NCBI RefSeq assembly: GCF_003234445.2
Contig: NZ_CP126269.1
Span: 62,001-126,000, forward strand
From: Curtobacterium sp. MCLR17_036
GTDB taxonomy: Bacteria; Actinomycetota; Actinomycetes; Actinomycetales; Microbacteriaceae
Reading direction: 5' to 3'
Length of the DNA: 64,000 nt
Of this stretch, positions 43,037-54,385 are shown one piece after another. How positions within the stretch are numbered: position 1 is the first letter of the stretch; each line of letters opens with the position of its first letter. Made by a program: the position numbers and the translations under genes. The notes beneath the pieces were generated by a model, which had not been told where the DNA came from, ran no database searches, and was given only the letters and a program-made list of their open reading frames with translations.

Positions 43037-44056
43037 GTGAACTCTCCGCGCCCCCGGCTGGACCCCGCGGTCGCCGACACCCGTCGAGCGGTGCGCACGC
43101 TGCTCGCCGACGCCCGTGCCCAGGGTGTCGTCGCCGACGGCGACCTGGTGCTCGTCGCGCTGAGCGGCGGACCGGACTCGCTCGCGCTCGCCGCGGCGAC
43201 CGCGTTCGAGGCGTCGAAGCAGGGGCTCCGGTCCGGAGCGGTGGTCGTCGACCACGCGCTCCAGGCGGGCTCCGAGGCGGTGGCGACCCGTGCCTCCCGA
43301 CAGGCCGCCGAGCTGGGACTCGACCCCGTGACGGTCCGTCGGGTCGCCGTCGGCTCCGACGGCGGTCCGGAAGGCGCCGCCCGGGAGGCCCGCCACGCGG
43401 CCGTCGCGGACGTCACGTCCGCCGTCGGCGCACCCCTCGTGCTGTTCGGGCACACGCTCGACGACCAGGCCGAGACGGTGCTGCTGGGCCTGCTGCGCGG
43501 CAGCGGGCCGGACAGCCTGTCCGGCATGCAGCCGCTCGTCCGGCGCGCGGAGGGCCCGGCCTACGGCCGGCCGCTGCTCGCGGTGCGGCGCCACACCACC
43601 CGGCAGGCGTGCGCCGCCGCGGGCCTCGCGCCCTGGCAGGACCCGCAGAACGACGACCCGGCGTTCGCCCGGGTGCGGGTGCGGCAGGCGCTCATGCCGG
43701 TGCTCGAACGGGAGCTCGGCGCCGGGGTGCCCGAGGCGCTCGCCCGGACGGCCGACCAGCTGCGCGAGGACGCCGCGGCGCTCGACCACTTCGCCGAGGA
43801 GATCGCCGAGGACCTGGCCGAGCACTCCGAGGCGGGCATCTCGCTGTCCGTGCCGGGACTCGCCGCGAACCCGCCGGCGCTGCGGCAGCGGCTGGTCCGG
43901 CTCGCGGTGCGGAGCGAGTTCGGGGTGACGCTGTCCCGCGTGCAGACGCTCGAGGTCTGCCGGCTCGTGACGGACTGGAGCGGCCAGGGCCCGATCGACC
44001 TGCCGGGCGTCCGTGCGGCGCGGATCGGCGACCGCATCGCGTTCAGCGCCGGTTAG
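43037..44056 (+). CDS. tilS: tRNA(Ile)-lysidine synthase
   Basis: Predicted 339 aa from GTG 43037; a TAACGT -10 box ends 6 nt before it, so it is probably leaderless. The ATP-pyrophosphatase loop is ALSGGPDSLALA, with GHTLDDQAETVLLGLLRGSG and RPLLAVRR further on. It converts C34 of tRNA-Ile(CAU) to lysidine. The C-terminal substrate-binding domain is shorter than in E. coli, as usual in actinobacteria. Confidence 0.93.
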   Translation: MNSPRPRLDPAVADTRRAVRTLLADARAQGVVADGDLVLVALSGGPDSLALAAATAFEASKQGLRSGAVVVDHALQAGSEAVATRASRQAAELGLDPVTVRRVAVGSDGGPEGAAREARHAAVADVTSAVGAPLVLFGHTLDDQAETVLLGLLRGSGPDSLSGMQPLVRRAEGPAYGRPLLAVRRHTTRQACAAAGLAPWQDPQNDDPAFARVRVRQALMPVLERELGAGVPEALARTADQLREDAAALDHFAEEIAEDLAEHSEAGISLSVPGLAANPPALRQRLVRLAVRSEFGVTLSRVQTLEVCRLVTDWSGQGPIDLPGVRAARIGDRIAFSAG

Positions 44057-44065
44057 GCTGGAGCG

Positions 44066-44617
44066 GTGGAACTCTCCGACGTCCAGGCAGACCTGTCCGA
44101 AGTGCTCTTCACCCCCGAGCAGATCGACGAGAAGCTCGCCGAGCTCGCGGCGGTCGTCGACGCCGACTACGCGGGGCGTGACCCGCTGCTCGTCGGGGTC
44201 CTCAAGGGGGCCGTCATGGTGATGGCGGACTTCTCGCGACACCTGAAGATGCAGGCGCGGATGGACTGGATGGCGGTGTCGTCGTACGGCTCCGGCACGA
44301 AGTCGTCGGGTGTGGTGCGGATCCTCAAGGACCTCGACACCGACCTGCACGGGCGCGACGTCCTCATCGTCGAGGACATCATCGACTCGGGGCTGACCCT
44401 GTCGTGGCTCAAGCAGAACCTGCAGTCCCGTGGGGCCGCCAGCGTCGAGATCGTCGCGCTGCTGCGCAAGCCCGAGGCCGCCAAGGTCGAGGTCGACGTG
44501 AAGTACGTCGGCTTCGACATCCCGGACGCCTTCGTGGTGGGGTACGGCCTCGACTACGACGAGCGCTACCGGAACCTGCGCGGCGTCGGCGTCCTCGCCC
44601 CGCACGTCTACAGCTGA
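44066..44617 (+). CDS. hpt: Hypoxanthine phosphoribosyltransferase
   Basis: Predicted 183 aa from GTG 44066. The PRPP motif is VLIVEDIIDSGLTLSWL, and SSYGSGTKSSG forms the flexible loop. Salvages hypoxanthine and guanine. A TAGGCT -10 box (44054-44059) overlaps the tilS stop and ends 6 nt before GTG, so hpt probably also has its own leaderless transcript inside the tilS-hpt unit. Confidence 0.95.
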   Translation: MELSDVQADLSEVLFTPEQIDEKLAELAAVVDADYAGRDPLLVGVLKGAVMVMADFSRHLKMQARMDWMAVSSYGSGTKSSGVVRILKDLDTDLHGRDVLIVEDIIDSGLTLSWLKQNLQSRGAASVEIVALLRKPEAAKVEVDVKYVGFDIPDAFVVGYGLDYDERYRNLRGVGVLAPHVYS

Positions 44618-44772
44618 GCGGGTCCGGGCCGCGCGGTCTCGCGCCGAGGACACTCGCCGAACGGTGAGTTCGCCCGCAGAGGACACCCATTCTCGCCACA
44701 GAATCGCAGCCGTATGCTGATCAGCACGCAACTTCGGCAGAGAAAGGTGTCGGGCATCTCAGCCCGGATCAC

Positions 44773-46758
<1,986 letters not shown>

Positions 46759-46767
46759 GCGGCCGGC

Positions 46768-47661
46768 ATGTCCGACCTCCCGACGCGACGTGCACGTCGG
46801 CTCGCCGAGGTGAGCCGTCCGCGCTCGGCACCCGCGACCCGGGTGCCGAGCGCGGCGGGCACCCGGGTGATGGGCATCCTCAACGTCACCCCCGACTCGT
46901 TCAGCGACGGCGGGCTGCACCAGGCGTACGACGCCGCGGTCGCCCACGCCCGTGACCTCGTCGCCGCCGGTGCCGACATCGTCGACGTCGGTGGCGAGTC
47001 CACCCGTCCGGGCTCCGAACGGGTCCCGCTGGCGGTCGAGCAGGAACGCGTGCTGCCGGTCGTGCGGCAGCTCGTGGCCGAGGGCATCCCGGTGAGCATC
47101 GACACGATGAACGCCGCCACCGCCGAACGCGCGGTCGAGGCCGGCGCAGCGATCGTGAACGACGTCTCCGGCGGACTCGCCGACCCGGACATGGTCCGCG
47201 TGGTCCGGGACACCGGTACCCGGTTCGTCGTGATGCACTGGCGCGGGCACAGCGACCGGATGTACCGGAACGCCGAGTACACGCACGCGGTGGACGAGGT
47301 CCGGCGCGAGGTCGAGATGCGCGTCGCCGAGCTCATCGTCCTCGGGGTCCGCCAGGAGCAGGTCGTCATCGACCCGGGCCTCGGCTTCGCGAAGCAGGGC
47401 GCGCAGAACTGGGAGATCCTGGCCGGCTACGAGCGGTTCGCCTCGATCGGCCTGCCGGTGCTCGTCGCCGCGTCGCGCAAGCGGTTCCTCGACGGAGTCG
47501 GGAGCCCCGAGGGAGCCGCTCCGCGCGAGCGCGACCTCGCCACCGCCGCCATCAGCCTGCTCGCCGCGGAACGGGGCGCGTGGGGGGTGCGCGTGCACGA
47601 CCCGGCACCGACCCGTGCCGTGCTCGACGTCTGGGACGCCTGGAGGGCAGCTCGCTCGTGA
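46768..47661 (+). CDS. folP: Dihydropteroate synthase
   Basis: Predicted 297 aa. GILNVTPDSFSDGG and DVGGESTRPGSERV are the two family signatures; SIDTMNAATAERAVEAGA and NDVSGG follow. The enzyme joins p-aminobenzoate to the pterin diphosphate. The first roughly 30 residues are a basic extension. It begins only 9 bp after the ftsH stop; no folE gene lies between, unlike many relatives. folB overlaps its stop (GTGA). Confidence 0.95.
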   Translation: MSDLPTRRARRLAEVSRPRSAPATRVPSAAGTRVMGILNVTPDSFSDGGLHQAYDAAVAHARDLVAAGADIVDVGGESTRPGSERVPLAVEQERVLPVVRQLVAEGIPVSIDTMNAATAERAVEAGAAIVNDVSGGLADPDMVRVVRDTGTRFVVMHWRGHSDRMYRNAEYTHAVDEVRREVEMRVAELIVLGVRQEQVVIDPGLGFAKQGAQNWEILAGYERFASIGLPVLVAASRKRFLDGVGSPEGAAPRERDLATAAISLLAAERGAWGVRVHDPAPTRAVLDVWDAWRAARS

Positions 47662-48047
47662 ACGACACCATCCGCCTCGTCGGGGTCCGCGCCCGCGGCA
47701 ACCACGGCGTCTTCGACCACGAACGCGCCGACGGCCAGGACTTCGTCGTCGACGTCGCCGTGGAGCTCGACGCCCGAGCCGCCTCCGGCAGCGACGACCT
47801 CGACGCCACCGTGCACTACGGGGTCCTCGCAGAGCAGGTCGTCGCCGAGGTCGAGCGCGACCCGGTCGACCTCATCGAGACGCTGGCCGAGCGCATCGCC
47901 GCCGTCGTCCTGACCCACCGCGCCGCCCTGGCGACCGAGGTCACGGTGCACAAGCCGCAGGCGCCGATCACCGTCCCGTTCACCGACGTGTCGATCACCA
48001 TCCGCCGCACCCGCGGCATCGACGCGCCGGTCGAGGGGGCGGCGTGA
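47658..48047 (+). CDS. folB: Dihydroneopterin aldolase
   Basis: Predicted 129 aa from GTG 47658 (GTGA overlap with folP). IRLVGVRARGNHGVFDHER and the later HKPQAPI stretch, with the basic Lys in VHKP, are the family markers. It makes hydroxymethyl-dihydropterin from dihydroneopterin. Overlaps folK by 4 nt. Confidence 0.94.
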   Translation: MNDTIRLVGVRARGNHGVFDHERADGQDFVVDVAVELDARAASGSDDLDATVHYGVLAEQVVAEVERDPVDLIETLAERIAAVVLTHRAALATEVTVHKPQAPITVPFTDVSITIRRTRGIDAPVEGAA

Positions 48048-48595
48048 GCCGCGTCGTGGTCGCTCTCGGCGCCAACCTCGGCGACCGGGGCAGCACCCTG
48101 CGCGCCGCTGCCGAGGCCGTCGCCGCACTGCCCGGCGTGCGCCCGGTGGCGTCGAGCCACGAGGTCGAGTCCGTCGCCGTCACGCTGGACGGCCCGGACG
48201 ACGCGAAGCCCCGCTACCGCAACGCCGTGGTGATCGTCGACACCGACCTCGAGCCGCAGGCGTTCCTCGACGCCCTGCACGGCATCGAGGACGCCCACGG
48301 CCGCACCCGCGACGTCCGCTGGGGCGACCGCACGCTCGACCTCGACGTCGTGGCCGTCGACGACCTCCGGATCGACACGGCGACCCTCACGGTGCCGCAC
48401 CCGCGGGCCGCCGAACGGGCGTTCGTGCTCGCGCCGTGGCTCGACGCCGACCCCGCGGCCGTCCTGCCCGGTGCCGGGCCGGTGGCCGACCTGCTCGCCG
48501 CACTGGGGGACGACACCGAGCGCGTCGACGAGCCGCGCCTGCTCGCCGAGCCGACCCGGGCCTCCGCACCGGAACGGAACGTGACCAGCGCATGA
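48044..48595 (+). CDS. folK: 2-amino-4-hydroxy-6-hydroxymethyldihydropteridine diphosphokinase
   Basis: Predicted 183 aa from GTG 48044. ALGANLGDRGSTL opens the fold, and the signature (R)WGDRTLDLDVVAVDDL with HPRAAERAFVLAPW is intact. It diphosphorylates the pterin, giving the substrate of FolP. Coupled to folB and to the DUF3180 gene by 4-nt overlaps. Confidence 0.95.
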   Translation: MSRVVVALGANLGDRGSTLRAAAEAVAALPGVRPVASSHEVESVAVTLDGPDDAKPRYRNAVVIVDTDLEPQAFLDALHGIEDAHGRTRDVRWGDRTLDLDVVAVDDLRIDTATLTVPHPRAAERAFVLAPWLDADPAAVLPGAGPVADLLAALGDDTERVDEPRLLAEPTRASAPERNVTSA

Positions 48596-49083
48596 AGCCG
48601 ACCCGACTCTCCACCCTGCTCGCCCTCGCCGTGGTCACCGGCGTCGCCGGGTACGCGATCGACGCCGTGCTCGCCTCGCGCCAGGCGCCGACGCTCCTGC
48701 TCGCCGTGCCGCTCGGCGTCACGCTCGCGTTCATCGGCGTCGCCGTCGTGGCCATGGCGCGCCCGATCCGGCAGCACGCACGGGACGGCGCCGGGCGCCG
48801 GCACCCGGTCGACCCGCTGTACGCGACCCGCGTCGTCGTGCTCGCGAAGGCCGCCAGTCTGTGCGGCGCGCTCTTCACCGGCTTCGGCGCCGGGCTCGTC
48901 GTCTACCTGCTGACGCGCGCGGTGGTGCCTTCGCTAGGCTCGACCCTGCCGAACGTGGTCGCCGTCGGCGGCGGTGTCGTCCTGACGGTCTGCGCCCTGG
49001 TGGCCGAGCGGATGTGCGTCGCACCCCCGGAGGACGACGACGACCGTCACGGTCCCGGCACCGGCTCGACGACGCTCGACTGA
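48592..49083 (+). CDS. DUF3180 family membrane protein
   Basis: Predicted 163 aa; start overlaps folK (ATGA). Four hydrophobic helices: LSTLLALAVVTGVAGYAI, TLLLAVPLGVTLAFIGVAVV, LAKAASLCGALFTGFGAGLV and VVAVGGGVVLTVCALVAE; acidic C-terminus. DUF3180 genes regularly sit after folK in actinobacteria. Function unknown. Confidence 0.88.
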   Translation: MKPTRLSTLLALAVVTGVAGYAIDAVLASRQAPTLLLAVPLGVTLAFIGVAVVAMARPIRQHARDGAGRRHPVDPLYATRVVVLAKAASLCGALFTGFGAGLVVYLLTRAVVPSLGSTLPNVVAVGGGVVLTVCALVAERMCVAPPEDDDDRHGPGTGSTTLD

Positions 49084-49110
49084 CCGAGCACCACCCCAGG
49101 AGGCCCCGCG

Positions 49111-49632
49111 ATGCCGCGTGAACGACTCGACGAGGACGGCCTCGGCCTGCAGGGCATCGCGTGGACGCGGGTGTCCGCCAAGCTCGTCTGGACCGAACTC
49201 GTCATCGCCCTGGTGATCGGCGCGGTGTTCACCGCCGGCTTCGTGCTCATCGGCGTCGTCAACGACGGCTTCGGCTCGCCGGCCGGCACGGTCTTTACCC
49301 TGATCGGCCTCGCCGCCGCCGTCGTCACCATCGTCACGGCGTCGCTCACCCCGCGCCGGGTCCGCGCGATCGGCTACGCCCTGCGGGACGACGACCTGGT
49401 GGTCCGGCGCGGGCTCATGTGGCAGCGCTTCACGGCGGTGCCGTACGGCCGCATGCAGCTCGTCGACGTCGCCCGCGGTCCGCTCGACCGCGCGCTCGGC
49501 ATGAGCGAGCTGAAGTTCGTCACCGCCGCGGCCGCCACGAACGTCCGGATCCCCGGGGTCCCCGCGTCCGACGCCGACGCGTTGCGCGACCGGCTGGTCG
49601 AACTCGCCGAGTCCCGCCGCGCCGGGCTCTAG
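49111..49632 (+). CDS. PH domain-containing membrane protein (YdbS-like, bPH2)
   Basis: Predicted 173 aa. Two transmembrane helices (about 28-52 and 58-80) are followed by a bacterial PH domain (RAIGYALRDDDLVVRRGLMW, VPYGRMQLVDVARGPLDRAL). Pairs of such proteins (YdbS/YdbT in Bacillus) are co-encoded and probably act together in the membrane. The partner follows after 8 bp. Confidence 0.87.
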   Translation: MPRERLDEDGLGLQGIAWTRVSAKLVWTELVIALVIGAVFTAGFVLIGVVNDGFGSPAGTVFTLIGLAAAVVTIVTASLTPRRVRAIGYALRDDDLVVRRGLMWQRFTAVPYGRMQLVDVARGPLDRALGMSELKFVTAAAATNVRIPGVPASDADALRDRLVELAESRRAGL

Positions 49633-49640
49633 GGGGACCC

Positions 49641-51641
49641 GTGACCTTCCGACCCGGCCCGCCGCTGCCGCCGGCCCCGCCCCGCCGGGGTGACGCCGCG
49701 GCCGCCGCGCCCCTGACCGACGGCGACTGGCACCGCCTGCACCCGCTGACACCGCTGCTCAAGGGCGGCATCGTGCTCATCGTCGTCCTCGGCTACGTGC
49801 TCAACAGCCTGCGCGACCGGCTCGTCGACGTGTTCATCCCGGGCGGCCCGCGCGAGGACGGCGACCCCGTGCAGTACGTCTACGAGCACGGCGCGGTCGG
49901 CTGGGTGCTGCTCGGTGTCGCCGGCCTGCTCGTCGTCCTCATCGGGCTCTTCTACCTGTCCTGGCGGATGCACGAGTTCCGGGTCACCGGCGAGATCGTC
50001 GAGGTGCGCTCCGGCGTGCTCTTCCGGAACCACCGGAAGGCGCGACTCGACCGCATCCAGGGCATCAACATCCAGCGGCCGCTCGTGCCCCGGCTGTTCG
50101 GTACCGCGAAGCTCGAGATCGCGCAGGCCGGCAACGACGCGAACGTGCAGCTCGCCTACCTCGGGGTGAAGGCCGCCGACGACCTGCGGCAGCGGATCCT
50201 CGTGCTCGCCTCCGGGGCGAAGGACGACGACCCCGCCGGCGGGCCGACCCGGGTGTCGCACGGCGTGCTGCAGGACCGCCTCGGCGAGGTCTTCTCGCCC
50301 GAGCTCGACCCCGCCGCCGTGCACGCCACCCGCATCGTGAAGGTGCACCCCGGCCGGCTCATCGCCTCGATGCTGCTGTCCGGCACGACGTTCTTCATCC
50401 TGCTGGTCGTCGCGGCGATGGTCGTCAGCGTCGCGCTCACCGGCGAGTACGGGTTCCTGTTCGGGCTGTTCCCCGCCGTCATCGGTGCCGGCGGGTACTA
50501 CGTCCGCAAGTTCTCGCGGTCGCTGCAGTACACGATCGCCGAGACCCGCGACGGCATCCGCATCGGCTTCGGCCTCGTCTCGACCTCGAACGAGACCCTG
50601 CCGCCGGGGCGGATCCACGCCGTCAGCGTCGCCCAGCCCCTGTTCTGGCGGCCGTTCGGCTGGTGGGACGTCCGGATCAACCGCGCGACGAACGCCGGCA
50701 ACGGGGCGTCGAACAACCAGCAGGTGTCGTCGATCGTGCTGCCGGTCGGCACGGCCGCCGACGTCCGCGAGGTCCTCGACATCATCCTGCCCGGCCTCGT
50801 CGGCACCGTCGTCGCCGGTCCCGCCGCCTCGCAGGAGGCCCTGCGCGAGGGCTCGGCCGAGGCCGTCGACGTCGTCGACGACAGCCTGACCACCACCGGC
50901 GACCGTGGCGGCTTCGTGCACTCCCCGCGCCGCGGCGCCTGGCTGCGCCCGCTGTCCTCGCGCCGCAACGGCTACCGCTTCGTGCAGGGTGCCGTGCTGC
51001 TCCGCCTCGGCGCGGTGTGGCGGTCGCTCGTCGTCGTGCCCCTGCCCCGGGTGCAGAGCGTCAAGGTCGAGCAGGGTCCGCTCGAGCGCGCCCTGCGGCT
51101 CGCCTCCGTGCACGTGCACACCGTCGCCGGCCCGGTCTCGCCCCGCGTCGGTGCGCTCGACGCCCGCGACGCGCAGCGGCTGTGGTCCGAGACCGCCCAC
51201 CGCGCCGTCGAGGCGGCCGCCGTGGACACCACCCACCGGTGGCGCGCACGGGAGGCCCGCCCCGCGCCCGGCACGCACGCTGCGGACGGGTCGTGGGTCA
51301 CCTCCGGCGCCCCTGACGGGTCCGGCACGGGTGTGCCGGGCGGACCAGGAGCACCGGCCGGTGCGTCTGCCGGGCCGGGAGCGGGCGTGCCGGGTGGACC
51401 GGGAGCACCGGCGGGTGCGTCTGCCGAGCCGGGCGCGCGAGTGCCGGGCGGACCGGGGGCCCTCGCTGGTGCGTCCGCCGTGCCGGACGCGGGCGTGCCG
51501 GACGCGGGCGCGCCGGGCGGACGGGGAGCCCTCGCCGGTGCGTCCGCCGGGCCGGACGCCGACCGCCGGATCGGAGCCGTGCCTCCCGGGCCGCTGCCCG
51601 CGGGGTGGACGGACGTGCCGTCGACGGAGGCCGCCCGATGA
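49641..51641 (+). CDS. PH domain-containing membrane protein (YdbT-like)
   Basis: Predicted 666 aa from GTG 49641 with GGGGGA upstream. Three bPH2 domains alternate with pairs of transmembrane helices (near 37-55, 90-112, 235-280). Repeats of the motif R..RIQGINIQ, LPPGRIHAVSV and LPRVQSVKVEQGPLERALRL mark the three PH cores. The last roughly 105 residues are a low-complexity Gly/Pro/Ala tail built from 18-residue repeats. Works presumably with the preceding PH protein. Function unknown. Confidence 0.87.
   Translation: MTFRPGPPLPPAPPRRGDAAAAAPLTDGDWHRLHPLTPLLKGGIVLIVVLGYVLNSLRDRLVDVFIPGGPREDGDPVQYVYEHGAVGWVLLGVAGLLVVLIGLFYLSWRMHEFRVTGEIVEVRSGVLFRNHRKARLDRIQGINIQRPLVPRLFGTAKLEIAQAGNDANVQLAYLGVKAADDLRQRILVLASGAKDDDPAGGPTRVSHGVLQDRLGEVFSPELDPAAVHATRIVKVHPGRLIASMLLSGTTFFILLVVAAMVVSVALTGEYGFLFGLFPAVIGAGGYYVRKFSRSLQYTIAETRDGIRIGFGLVSTSNETLPPGRIHAVSVAQPLFWRPFGWWDVRINRATNAGNGASNNQQVSSIVLPVGTAADVREVLDIILPGLVGTVVAGPAASQEALREGSAEAVDVVDDSLTTTGDRGGFVHSPRRGAWLRPLSSRRNGYRFVQGAVLLRLGAVWRSLVVVPLPRVQSVKVEQGPLERALRLASVHVHTVAGPVSPRVGALDARDAQRLWSETAHRAVEAAAVDTTHRWRAREARPAPGTHAADGSWVTSGAPDGSGTGVPGGPGAPAGASAGPGAGVPGGPGAPAGASAEPGARVPGGPGALAGASAVPDAGVPDAGAPGGRGALAGASAGPDADRRIGAVPPGPLPAGWTDVPSTEAAR
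51330..51560 (+). repeat. 54-bp in-frame tandem repeats (18-aa GVPGGPGAPAGASAGPGA units)
   Basis: Three adjacent copies (51330-51383, 51384-51437, 51438-51491), a 15-bp spacer, and a fourth copy (51507-51560), each encoding a variant of an 18-residue Gly/Pro/Ala unit at the C-terminus of the PH protein. Confidence 0.85.
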
Positions 51642-52330
51642 GGGCGGGACGGCTCGGCGTCGGCATCGTCGGTGCCGGACGCGTCGGCCCGGTGCTCGGC
51701 GCCGCCCTGGCGAACGCGGAGCACGCGGTCGTCGGCGTCACCGCGGTCTCGGACGAAGGACGCGACCGCGCCGAGGCGATGCTGCCCGGCGCCCCGGTGC
51801 TCACCACACCGGAACTCGTCGAGCGCAGCGAACTCGTGCTCCTCGCGGTGCCGGACGACCAGCTGCCCTCGCTCGTCCAGGGCCTGGCCGACGCCGGCGT
51901 CTGGCAGCCCGGGCAACTCGTCGTGCACACGAGCCCCGACCACGGCGTCGGCATCCTCGCCCCGGCGATGGCGGCCGGGGCGATCCCGCTCGCGATCCAC
52001 CCGGCGATGGCGTTCACCGGCACGAGCGTCGACCTGTCCCGGCTGCGCGACGCCTACTGCGCGGTGACCGCCCCGTCACCGGTGCTGCCGATCGCGCAGG
52101 CGCTCGTCGTCGAGATGGGCGCGGAGCCGTTCGTGGTGGCCGAGGGCGACCGGCCCGCCTACGCCGACGCCGTGCGCGCTGCCGTGGCGTTCTCGACGGC
52201 CATCGTCGACCAGTCGGCGGGCACGCTGTCCGGCATCGGGGTGGAACACCCCGGCCGGGTGCTCGGGGCGCTCGTGCGGTCCGCCGTCGACAACGCGCTC
52301 ACCGCGGCCGACGGGCAGTCGACGCTGTAG
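51638..52330 (+). CDS. Rossmann-like and DUF2520 domain-containing protein, short form
   Basis: Predicted 230 aa; start overlaps the PH gene (ATGA). VGIVGAGRVGPVLGAALA is a NADP-type Rossmann loop; the DUF2520 region includes AIHPAMAFTG and the EGDRPAYADAVRAAVAF-SAG stretch. Family members are usually about 290 aa, so roughly 50 C-terminal residues seem to be missing. In relatives the gene tends to precede panC and is thought to be linked to pantothenate synthesis; here lysS follows directly. Confidence 0.8.
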   Translation: MRAGRLGVGIVGAGRVGPVLGAALANAEHAVVGVTAVSDEGRDRAEAMLPGAPVLTTPELVERSELVLLAVPDDQLPSLVQGLADAGVWQPGQLVVHTSPDHGVGILAPAMAAGAIPLAIHPAMAFTGTSVDLSRLRDAYCAVTAPSPVLPIAQALVVEMGAEPFVVAEGDRPAYADAVRAAVAFSTAIVDQSAGTLSGIGVEHPGRVLGALVRSAVDNALTAADGQSTL

Positions 52331-52418
52331 CGGGCGGCGACGTCGCGCGGGGTCCGGCTCGGCGCCGGTCGCGGGTAGCATTTCCCCCGACCCCCACGAC
52401 CCCCGGAGCCGCACCCGC

Positions 52419-53945
52419 ATGACCGACGAGACCGTCACCCCCGACACCGCGACCGCCGACGCCGCCGCACAGGCCGAGCAGGAGACGAGCGAGCAGCGAC
52501 AGGTCCGGCTCGACAAGCGGGCGAAGCTGCTGGAGTCGGGCATCGAGGCGTACCCTGCCGAGCTCCCGATCACCACGACGATCCCGGCGGTCCGCGAGCA
52601 GTACGCGCACCTCGAGACCGGCGAGGAGACGCAGGACGTCGTCGGCGTCGCCGGCCGCATCGTGTTCTCGCGCAACACCGGCAAGCTCTGCTTCGCGTCG
52701 CTGCAGTCCGGCGACGGTTCCCGGATCCAGGCGATGGTGTCCCTGGCCGAGGTGGGCGACGAGTCGCTCGCCCGCTGGAAGGAGTTCGTCGACCTCGGCG
52801 ACCACGTGTTCGTGCACGGCCGCGTCATCTCGTCGCGCCGCGGCGAGCTGTCGATCATGGTCGACGACTGGGCGATCGCGGCGAAGGCGATCCTGCCGCT
52901 GCCGAACCTGCACAACGAGCTGAACGAGGAGACCCGGGTCCGGCAGCGCTACCTGGACCTCATCGTCCGCGACGAGGCGCGCGCCACCGTCCGCGCCCGT
53001 GCCGCCGTGATGGCCTCGCTGCGCCAGACCTTCACCGGCCACGAGTACCTCGAGGTCGAAACGCCGATGCTGCAGACCCAGCACGGCGGTGCCTCGGCAC
53101 GACCCTTCGTGACGCACTCGAACGCCTTCGACACCGAGCTGTTCCTGCGCATCGCGCCCGAGCTGTTCCTCAAGCGCGCCGTCGTCGGCGGCATCGACCG
53201 CGTGTTCGAGATCAACCGGAACTTCCGAAACGAGGGCGCCGACTCGTCGCACTCGCCCGAGTTCGCGATGGTCGAGGCCTACCAGGCGTACGGCAACTAC
53301 GAGCAGATGGCCGACCTGACCCAGGAGCTCGTGCAGAACGCCGCCCGCGCGGTGACCGGCGGCTCGCTCGTCGTCACCCTGCCCGACGGCACCGAGTACG
53401 ACCTCGGCGGCGAGTGGGCCCGGATGGACATGTACGGGTCGCTGTCCGAGGCGGCCGGGCGCGAGATCACGCCGGAGACGCCGCTGGCCGAGCTCCAGGC
53501 GCTCGCCGCGGCCGAGGGCGTCGAGGTCGCCCACGCCACCCACGGCAAGTACGTCGAGGAGCTCTGGGAGCACTTCAACGAGGACCGCCTGTACGCCCCG
53601 ACGTTCGTGATGAACTTCCCGGTCGACACCTCGCCGCTCACCCGGCAGCACCGCACCCGGCCCGGCATCGTCGAGAAGTGGGACCTGTACGTCCGGGGGT
53701 TCGAGCTCGCCACGGCGTACTCGGAGCTCGTCGACCCGGTGGTGCAGCGGGAGCGCTTCGTCGAGCAGGCGAAGCTCGCTGCCGGCGGGGACCCCGAGGC
53801 GATGCGCGTCGACGAGGAGTTCCTCCGCGCGCTCGAGCACGCGATGCCGCCGTCGGGAGGCATGGGCATGGGGATCGACCGGCTGCTCATGGCCATCACG
53901 GGCCTCGGCATCCGCGAGACCATCCTGTTCCCCCTGGTCAAGTAA
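52419..53945 (+). CDS. lysS: Lysine--tRNA ligase (class II)
   Basis: Predicted 508 aa. The anticodon-binding OB fold (about 75-180) includes GRIVFSRNTGKLCFASLQ. The class-II motifs are LDLIVRDEARATVRARA (motif 1), FRNEGADSSHSPEFAMVEAY (motif 2) and GGMGMGIDRLLMAIT (motif 3). The N-terminal 45 residues are acidic and variable. A TAGCAT box at about 52376 gives a 40-nt leader. Confidence 0.97.
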   Translation: MTDETVTPDTATADAAAQAEQETSEQRQVRLDKRAKLLESGIEAYPAELPITTTIPAVREQYAHLETGEETQDVVGVAGRIVFSRNTGKLCFASLQSGDGSRIQAMVSLAEVGDESLARWKEFVDLGDHVFVHGRVISSRRGELSIMVDDWAIAAKAILPLPNLHNELNEETRVRQRYLDLIVRDEARATVRARAAVMASLRQTFTGHEYLEVETPMLQTQHGGASARPFVTHSNAFDTELFLRIAPELFLKRAVVGGIDRVFEINRNFRNEGADSSHSPEFAMVEAYQAYGNYEQMADLTQELVQNAARAVTGGSLVVTLPDGTEYDLGGEWARMDMYGSLSEAAGREITPETPLAELQALAAAEGVEVAHATHGKYVEELWEHFNEDRLYAPTFVMNFPVDTSPLTRQHRTRPGIVEKWDLYVRGFELATAYSELVDPVVQRERFVEQAKLAAGGDPEAMRVDEEFLRALEHAMPPSGGMGMGIDRLLMAITGLGIRETILFPLVK

Positions 53946-53974
53946 GCCCGGGGTTCGCGGGGTACCATGCTCGG

Positions 53975-54178
53975 GTGCCGCATGGAGTCGTGACCGGGAT
54001 CATCTTCGCCCTGACGCCGACGATCATCGTCGGCCTCATCTTCTGGTTCGTCATGCGCGCCATCATGCGGGCGGACCGCACCGAGCGCGCCGCCTACGCC
54101 AAGGTCGAGGCCGAGGAGCGTGCCCGCTTCGAGCGTGAGCACGGCTACCCCGCGCCGAGCACCACCTCCGCCGAGTAG
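53975..54178 (+). CDS. Small single-pass membrane protein downstream of lysS
   Basis: Predicted 67 aa from GTG 53975; a TACCAT -10 box (53963-53968) ends 6 nt before it. One transmembrane helix (about 5-28, VTGIIFALTPTIIVGLIFWF) and a charged helix (RADRTERAAYAKVEAEERAR). Likely N-out or N-in tail protein; no family name recognised. Confidence 0.72.
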   Translation: MPHGVVTGIIFALTPTIIVGLIFWFVMRAIMRADRTERAAYAKVEAEERARFEREHGYPAPSTTSAE

Positions 54179-54385
54179 CGCGCCCGCCGCCCGACGGCGC
54201 CCATCCGCGGACCCGCGCGCCCGCTGCCGGCTGCACCCCTCCGCACGCAGTGCCCCTCAGCGCGGAGCGCTCTGCTGTGCGCTGCGCTCCTCCGGGCGCA
54301 GCGGCCCCGCCGCGACGCCTGCGCGCCGGCGTCCCGTCACGACCCGTTCACCCCGTCGTCGCGCGCCGGGGTGACCATCGTCGGC

